Assembly (NCBI RefSeq): GCF_001662305.1
Contig: NZ_BDEP01000014.1
Location: 1-64,000 of the forward strand
Direction of reading: 5' to 3'
Length of the DNA stretch: 64,000 nt
DNA from: Halomonas caseinilytica
Lineage (GTDB): Bacteria > Pseudomonadota > Gammaproteobacteria > Pseudomonadales > Halomonadaceae
This document shows, in pieces, positions 59,107 to 64,000 of this stretch. Made by a program: the position numbers and the translations under genes. Each line of letters begins with the position of its first letter. Position 1 is the stretch's first letter. Under the pieces are notes generated by a model. It made no database searches. It was not told where the DNA came from and saw only the letters and a program-made list of their open reading frames with translations.

Positions 59107-61059
59107 TCAGCCGAGGCGGCGCTTGATCGAGGCCTCGATCCCGTCGGCGTCGAGCCCACACTCGACGAGCAACTCCGCCGGCTTGCCGTGCTCGACGAAG
59201 GCATCGGGCAGCCCCAGGTGGAGCAGCGTCGTCCGGCGTCCTTCCGCTGCCAGCAGCTCACCGACACCGCTACCGGCGCCACCAGCCACCACGTTTTCCT
59301 CCAGGGTCACCAGCAGGTCATGTTCGTCGGCCGCCGCCAGCACCGCCTCACGATCCAGCGGCTTGACCGACCGCATGTTGAGATGGGTGGCATCGAGGCG
59401 CTCTGCCACCTCGGCGGCAGGACCGTTGAGGCTGCCGAAGGCCAGCAGCGCCACCCGAGGGCCATCGCCGCCGGCACGGCGACGCACCTCGGCCTTGCCG
59501 ATCGGCAGCGCCTCGAGATGCTCGGGAATCTCCGAGCCGGGACCGGTGCCGCGCGGATAACGCACGGCAGCCGGCCCCGGATGATAATAGGCGGCACTGA
59601 GCAACGCACGGCACTCGGCCTCGTCGGCAGGCGCCAGTACCACCATGCCCGGTACGCAACGCAGGTATGCCAGATCCAGCGCCCCATGGTGGGTAGGGCC
59701 ATCCTCGCCCACCACACCGGCACGATCGATGGCGAAGGTCACGTCCAGATCCTGCACCGCCACGTCATGGATGAGCTGATCGTAGCCGCGCTGCAGGAAG
59801 GTGGAATAGATGGCCACCACCGGCTTCATCGCCTCGCAGGCCAGACCGGCCGCCAGGGTCACCGCATGCTGCTCGGCGATCGCCACATCGTAGTAGCGTT
59901 CCGGGTACTCCTGGGAGAAGCGGACCAGATCCGACCCCTCGCGCATGGCCGGGGTGATGCCGATCAGGCGGTCATCCACCGCCGCCATGTCACACAGCCA
60001 GTCGCCGAAGACGTTGCAATACTTGCGCGGCTTCGGGCGCGATATATCGTTGCGCGGCGTCGGTCCCACTGGCTCGCTCGGCTTGAGCGGTGGCGGCGTA
60101 TTGCGCTTCTTGTCGGGCTCGCCCTTTTCCAGCTTGGTGATGGCGTGATAGCCGATCGGATCGGCCTCGGCGGGCAGGAATCCACGCCCCTTGCGCGTCT
60201 TCACGTGCAGGAACTGCGGACCTTCCATATCGCGCATGTTGCGCAACGTCTGAACCAGGGTCGGAAGATCGTGACCGTCGAGCGGACCGATATAGTTGAA
60301 GCCCATCTCCTCGAACAGCGTCGCCGGACTGACCATGCCCTTCATGTGCTCTTCGGTGCGTCGGGCCAGCTCCAGGGCACCGGGGAGATGCGACAGCACC
60401 TTCTTGCCGCCTTCGCGCATGCTGGTGTAGGGCTTGCTGGTCAGGATCCGCGCCAGGTAGCTGGCCATGCCGCCGACATTCTCGGAGATCGACATCTCGT
60501 TGTCGTTGAGGATCACCAGCAGATTGGCATCCACATGGCCAGCATGCGCCAGGGCCTCGAAGGCCATCCCGGCGGACAGGGCGCCATCGCCGATCACCGC
60601 GCAGACCCGGCGCTCCTCGCCGCGGGTACGTGCGGCCAGCGCCATCCCCAGGGCAGCGGAAATGGAGGTGCTCGAATGTCCCACGCCAAAGGTGTCGTAC
60701 TCCGACTCGCTGCGGCGCGGGAAGGCCGCCAGACCGCCGAACTGGCGGATCTGCTGCATCGCTTCGCGGCGGCCGGTGAGAATCTTGTGTGGATATGCCT
60801 GATGGCCCACGTCCCAGACAAGGCGGTCATGGGGCGTTTCCAGGGCATGATGCAGTGCCACCGTCAACTCCACGACACCGAGCCCGGCACCGAAATGGCC
60901 GCCGGAGACGCCCACGCTGTAGAGCAGATACGCCCTCAGTTCGTCGGCCACCTGCGCCAGCTGGGCCTCGTTCATGGCACGCAGCGCGGCCGGTGTTTCC
61001 AAGGTGTCGAGCAACGGCGTAGCCGGGCGCTCGACCGGAATGTCATCGAACAGCTTCAT
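59107..61059 (-). CDS. dxs: 1-deoxy-D-xylulose-5-phosphate synthase
   Basis: Makes DXP for isoprenoids, thiamine and pyridoxine. 650 residues. Thiamine-diphosphate motif from [18 protein letters not shown] near 160 to [13 protein letters not shown] near 190; the pyrimidine-binding half has [23 protein letters not shown] near 440. It contains a ~35-residue low-conservation insert near 310-345 (Lys/Pro-rich), making it a little longer than E. coli Dxs. Last gene of xseB-ispA-dxs, 14 bases after ispA. Confidence 0.96.
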   Translation of the reverse strand: MKLFDDIPVERPATPLLDTLETPAALRAMNEAQLAQVADELRAYLLYSVGVSGGHFGAGLGVVELTVALHHALETPHDRLVWDVGHQAYPHKILTGRREAMQQIRQFGGLAAFPRRSESEYDTFGVGHSSTSISAALGMALAARTRGEERRVCAVIGDGALSAGMAFEALAHAGHVDANLLVILNDNEMSISENVGGMASYLARILTSKPYTSMREGGKKVLSHLPGALELARRTEEHMKGMVSPATLFEEMGFNYIGPLDGHDLPTLVQTLRNMRDMEGPQFLHVKTRKGRGFLPAEADPIGYHAITKLEKGEPDKKRNTPPPLKPSEPVGPTPRNDISRPKPRKYCNVFGDWLCDMAAVDDRLIGITPAMREGSDLVRFSQEYPERYYDVAIAEQHAVTLAAGLACEAMKPVVAIYSTFLQRGYDQLIHDVAVQDLDVTFAIDRAGVVGEDGPTHHGALDLAYLRCVPGMVVLAPADEAECRALLSAAYYHPGPAAVRYPRGTGPGSEIPEHLEALPIGKAEVRRRAGGDGPRVALLAFGSLNGPAAEVAERLDATHLNMRSVKPLDREAVLAAADEHDLLVTLEENVVAGGAGSGVGELLAAEGRRTTLLHLGLPDAFVEHGKPAELLVECGLDADGIEASIKRRLG

Positions 61060-61073
61060 GTTGGCCCTGTGGT

Positions 61074-61955
61074 TCAGTGGTCACGCTCGATCATGTATCG
61101 GGCCAGGTTGGCCAGCACGCTGCCGGCCTCGCCCAGCGGCGCCAGGGCCGATACGGCCTCGTCCACCAGGGAGCGGGCCTTCTCATCGGCCCCCTCCAGC
61201 CCCAGCAGCGTGGGATAGGTCGGCTTGTCACGGGCAGCATCCGCCCCCGACGCCTTGCCGAGAACGGTCGTGTCGCCCGTCACGTCGAGCACGTCATCGC
61301 GAATCTGGAACGCCAGGCCGATGGCGGCGGCGTAGCGTTCCAGCGCATTCAGCCGCTCATCGTCCTCGCCCACTGCGGCCAAGCCGCCCAGGCGCACGGC
61401 GGCACGAATCAGCGCACCGGTCTTGTGGCGGTGCATCGTCGCCAGCGCCGTCAGGTCGGGATGGCCGCCCACGGCGTCCAGGTCCAGCGCCTGCCCTGCC
61501 GCCATGCCATCGCGTCCGGCGGCACGTGCCAGGGTTCCGACCATCGCCGGCAGGCGCGGATGCCCCGTATCGGCCAGCACCTCGAAGGCCAGGGTCTGCA
61601 ACGCATCGCCGGCCAGGATGGCGGTAGCTTCGTCATAGGCGCGATGCACGGTGGGACGCCCTCGACGCACATCGTCATCGTCCATGGCCGGCAGGTCGTC
61701 GTGGACCAGGGAATAGGCGTGCACCAGCTCGACCGCCATCGCCGGCCCGTCGAGCGACGCGTCGTCAGCCCCCAGGGCGCGACCCGCGGCATAGGCCAGC
61801 ACCGGCCGCAGGCGCTTGCCGCCGACCAGCACGCCATGGCGCATTGCCGCATCCAGACGCGCCGAGGGCACCGTCTCGCCACGCGCGAGCAGCGCTTCCA
61901 GGCGCTCGTCCACCCGGCGTCGATCCATGGCCATCAGGCGTTCAATGTTCACCAT
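61074..61955 (-). CDS. ispA: Farnesyl diphosphate synthase (short-chain polyprenyl synthase)
   Basis: 293 residues. First Asp-rich motif [10 protein letters not shown] at 86-95 (the two-residue insertion marks bacterial type FPP synthases), GGKRLRP near 45, and second motif DDVLDVTGD near 227. Makes FPP, or GPP/GGPP, for ubiquinone and undecaprenyl lipids. It overlaps xseB by 14 bases and precedes dxs, the classic gammaproteobacterial order. Confidence 0.94.
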   Translation of the reverse strand: MVNIERLMAMDRRRVDERLEALLARGETVPSARLDAAMRHGVLVGGKRLRPVLAYAAGRALGADDASLDGPAMAVELVHAYSLVHDDLPAMDDDDVRRGRPTVHRAYDEATAILAGDALQTLAFEVLADTGHPRLPAMVGTLARAAGRDGMAAGQALDLDAVGGHPDLTALATMHRHKTGALIRAAVRLGGLAAVGEDDERLNALERYAAAIGLAFQIRDDVLDVTGDTTVLGKASGADAARDKPTYPTLLGLEGADEKARSLVDEAVSALAPLGEAGSVLANLARYMIERDH

Positions 61956-62226
61956 CGGCCTCCTCGGATGACGCGAAAGGCTTGAGATCGATGCCGCCGT
62001 CCTCGCCTTCGGTCAGCGTCCGGACCTTCAGCTCGGCCTCGTCGAGACGCCGCTGGGCATCACGGGTCAGGCGAACCCCCTGCTCGAAGGCCGTCAGCGA
62101 CGCCTCCAGCGACAACTCACCGGATTCCAGTTGTTCCACCAGCGCTTCCAGCCGCTCGACAGTCGCCGCGAAATCCGCCGGCGCCGTCTCCTCGGTGTCC
62201 TGTCGCTGCTTGTCCTGTCCCGCCAT
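61942..62226 (-). CDS. xseB: Exodeoxyribonuclease VII small subunit
   Basis: 94 residues with the family core FAATVERLEALVEQLESGELSLEASLTAFEQGVRL near residue 19 and a helical dimer fold. It forms the nuclease with XseA, which is not in this window. The ATG at 62226 follows GAGGG; upstream in-frame sequence is not family-like. First gene of xseB-ispA-dxs. Confidence 0.93.
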   Translation of the reverse strand: MAGQDKQRQDTEETAPADFAATVERLEALVEQLESGELSLEASLTAFEQGVRLTRDAQRRLDEAELKVRTLTEGEDGGIDLKPFASSEEADGEH

Positions 62227-62493
62227 GGCTACCCTCGTCGGCCATCCCACCATGAGGGCGATAGTATACACCTTCCCCCCCGGGGGTCGTCTGCCCCGCC
62301 CCTGGGCCGGCCATTGCATCATGCAGACCGCTCATGCAGACAACGCGGCATTTTCATCCGCAACGGACCTGGCTGTGGTAGGATATTGGCCCTCCTAGAG
62401 CCTGTCGCGGCCAGGGCCAAGGGCGTCTGGCAAGCTCAGGCTTCACCTGCTCAACCGCATGCGGCGCGCACCAAAGAAGGGGTTGATTCGACC

Positions 62494-63744
62494 ATGGCCA
62501 AAACGTCCCTGGACAAGAGCAAGATCAAGATCCTGCTGCTCGAGGGCGTCCACCAGAGCGCGGTGGACAATTTCCTGAATGCCGGGTACACCAACATCGA
62601 ACACCTGTCGACCTCGCTGGACGAAGAAACGCTGATCGAGAAGATCCGCGATGTCCACTTCATCGGCATCCGTTCCCGTACCCAGCTCAACGAGCGCGTC
62701 TTCGCCGCCGCCGAGAAGCTCGTGGCCGTGGGCTGTTTCTGCATCGGCACCAACCAGGTCGATCTCGATGCGGCCCTGGTGCGCGGCATCCCCGTCTTCA
62801 ACGCGCCCTACTCCAACACCCGCTCGGTGGCCGAACTGGTGCTGGCCGAGGCCATCATGCTGCTGCGCGGTATCCCCGAGAAGAGCGCCAGCGCCCATCA
62901 GGGAGGTTGGCTGAAGTCAGCCAAGAATTCCCATGAGGCCCGAGGCAAGACGCTGGGCATCATCGGCTATGGCAGCATCGGCGCCCAGTTGTCGGTACTG
63001 GCCGAGGCACTGGGCTTCGATGTCATCTACTACGACGTGGTGACCAAGCTCGGCATGGGCAATGCCCGGCAGGTGGGCAGCCTCGAGGAGCTGCTGGCCC
63101 GCGCCGACATCGTCAGCCTGCACGTGCCGGACCTGCCTTCCACGCGCTGGATGATCGGCGAGGAGCAGATCGGCCTGATGAAGCCGGGCAGCATCCTGAT
63201 CAATGCCTCCCGCGGCAGCGTGGTGGTGATCGAGGCGCTGGCCGAGGCCCTCCAGGCCGGCCGCCTCAACGGTGCGGCCATCGACGTCTTCCCGGTCGAG
63301 CCCAAGGGCAACAACGAAGAGTTCGTCAGCCCGCTGCGCGGCCTGAACAACGTCATCCTCACCCCGCACATCGGTGGCTCTACCCTGGAAGCCCAGGAAA
63401 ACATCGGCATCGAGGTCTCCGAGAAGCTGGTGACCTTCTCCGACAACGGCACCACCATCACCTCGGTGAACTTCCCCGAAGTGGCCCTGCCGGCTCATCC
63501 GGGCAAGCACCGCCTGCTGCACATCCACGAGAACGTGCCCGGCGTGATGTCCGAGATCAACCGGGTGCTCTCCGAGGACGACATCAACATCCTCGGCCAG
63601 TACCTGCAGACCAACGAGCGCATCGGCTACGTGGTCATCGATGTGGACAAGGAATATGGCCCCCGCGCCCTGGAAGCCTTGAGCAAGGTGTCGCACACCT
63701 TGCGCGTGAGGGTGCTCTACTCGGAAACCAGCTTCGAGGGTTGA
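62494..63744 (+). CDS. serA: D-3-phosphoglycerate dehydrogenase
   Basis: Commits 3-phosphoglycerate to serine synthesis. 416 residues: catalytic and NAD domains (GKTLGIIGYGSIGAQLSVLAEALGF near 148, LHVPDLPSTRWMIGEEQ, NASRGSVVVIEAL), catalytic histidine in TPHIGGST near 292, and a C-terminal ACT domain (HENVPGVMSEINRVLSEDDINI near 350) for serine feedback. Length matches the E. coli form. The start fits the family; the longer open frame upstream overlaps xseB antisense. Confidence 0.96.
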   Translation: MAKTSLDKSKIKILLLEGVHQSAVDNFLNAGYTNIEHLSTSLDEETLIEKIRDVHFIGIRSRTQLNERVFAAAEKLVAVGCFCIGTNQVDLDAALVRGIPVFNAPYSNTRSVAELVLAEAIMLLRGIPEKSASAHQGGWLKSAKNSHEARGKTLGIIGYGSIGAQLSVLAEALGFDVIYYDVVTKLGMGNARQVGSLEELLARADIVSLHVPDLPSTRWMIGEEQIGLMKPGSILINASRGSVVVIEALAEALQAGRLNGAAIDVFPVEPKGNNEEFVSPLRGLNNVILTPHIGGSTLEAQENIGIEVSEKLVTFSDNGTTITSVNFPEVALPAHPGKHRLLHIHENVPGVMSEINRVLSEDDINILGQYLQTNERIGYVVIDVDKEYGPRALEALSKVSHTLRVRVLYSETSFEG

Positions 63745-63884
63745 GCCGCTGCGAGCGCGGGTGCCTCTGCCGTCGCATCCGCCCGCTCAGCCTCCACCTT
63801 TCCGATCGGCCGGCGCCCTTCCGTGTTTCGCTACCGCGCCGAGCCGCACCTTTCCTCCCTTTCGTCCGCCACAGGCGGGCGAGC

Positions 63885-63922
63885 TGCCGGCCACTATCCT
63901 TGAGCTCGAGGATAGTGGCCCG
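63885..63922. repeat. Long near-perfect palindrome downstream of serA
   Basis: GGCCACTATCCTTGAG (63889-63904) and CTCGAGGATAGTGGCC (63905-63920) are 16-bp arms with one mismatch and no loop. There is no T-run on either side, so it is not an ordinary terminator. It could act as an mRNA 3'-end stabiliser or as part of a dispersed palindromic repeat. Confidence 0.6.
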
Positions 63923-63966
63923 GTGCGCCGAACGACATTCCATGATCCCTCACTCTCCGGTATGAC

Positions 63967-63995
63967 TTGACAGTCGCACGCAGGACTCGCATTTT
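63967..63995 (+). promoter_or_regulatory. Possible promoter reading off the right edge
   Basis: A perfect TTGACA (63967-63972) with CATTTT 17 bases downstream (63990-63995) and the window ending shortly after. The controlled gene lies outside the window. Confidence 0.35.
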
Positions 63996-64000
63996 GTACA

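Overview
The window is a single stretch of high-GC gammaproteobacterial chromosome with almost only housekeeping genes. It points strongly to Halomonas or a close relative. The ectoine TRAP transporter genes teaABC and the stress-protein gene teaD are present in order, and the encoded proteins look nearly identical (from memory) to those of Halomonas elongata. Other gene orders fit the same placement: hemCDXY beside argH; argH-lptM-lysA-dapF-DUF484-xerC-yigB; engB-cytochrome c4-dsbA; and xseB-ispA-dxs. I see no rRNA, tRNA, insertion sequence, prophage or CRISPR array.

Layout. Bases 1-3060 hold mgsA, pgi and a translationally overlapped pair of crcB fluoride channels. Bases 3281-10450 hold a YbiO-type mechanosensitive channel and the leftward hemCDXY cluster. 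Bases 10706-16855 are one compact rightward operon from argH to a YigB-like phosphatase. Bases 17156-20211 hold engB (leftward), cytochrome c4, dsbA and an endonuclease/exonuclease/phosphatase-fold protein. Bases 20374-23588 form a first TRAP system (DctQ, DctM and a TakP-like binding protein), followed by thiD, a tandem universal stress protein, dtd and an NCS2 nucleobase permease. Bases 27780-30309 hold an ABC-F ATPase and a TIGR02444 protein. Bases 30412-34170 hold teaA, teaB, teaC and teaD. Bases 34295-38000 hold an FKBP isomerase, a SCO1/SenC protein, an AEC permease, a non-coding region with a candidate small RNA, and a LysR regulator diverging from an EamA exporter. Bases 39094-44243 hold trmB, thiG, thiS, a DUF423 protein, a thioesterase and malate synthase G. 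Bases 44483-50435 hold a lysophospholipase-like hydrolase with a lipoprotein, comM, ubiK and a glnK-amtB-glnK nitrogen cluster. Bases 50602-63744 hold fpr/finR, speE, hemE, ribA, an orphan secreted protein, an NhaC antiporter, djlA, dxs-ispA-xseB and serA.

Themes. Osmolyte handling (TeaABCD, NhaC, a mechanosensitive channel), haem synthesis (hemCDXY, hemE), isoprenoid and thiamine supply (dxs, thiD, thiG, thiS) and nitrogen control (two PII proteins, AmtB, a sigma-54 promoter with NtrC-like sites) stand out.

Most interesting signal. Between the AEC permease and the LysR gene (about 36855-37010) there is a sigma-70 promoter with a Fur-box-like sequence between its -35 and -10 elements. Two hairpins, a CU-rich unpaired segment and a strong intrinsic terminator follow. 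This is the layout of an iron-repressed small RNA of about 118 nt, functionally like RyhB or PrrF, and I do not recognise it as a described RNA. Its CU-rich segment can pair over 11 nt with the ribosome binding site of the AEC permease just upstream. Several well-formed palindromes also mark likely operators, at glcB (IclR-like), fpr/finR, the LysR/EamA pair, the NCS2 permease and an orphan secreted protein. All promoter, operator and RNA calls come from reading the sequence and are untested.
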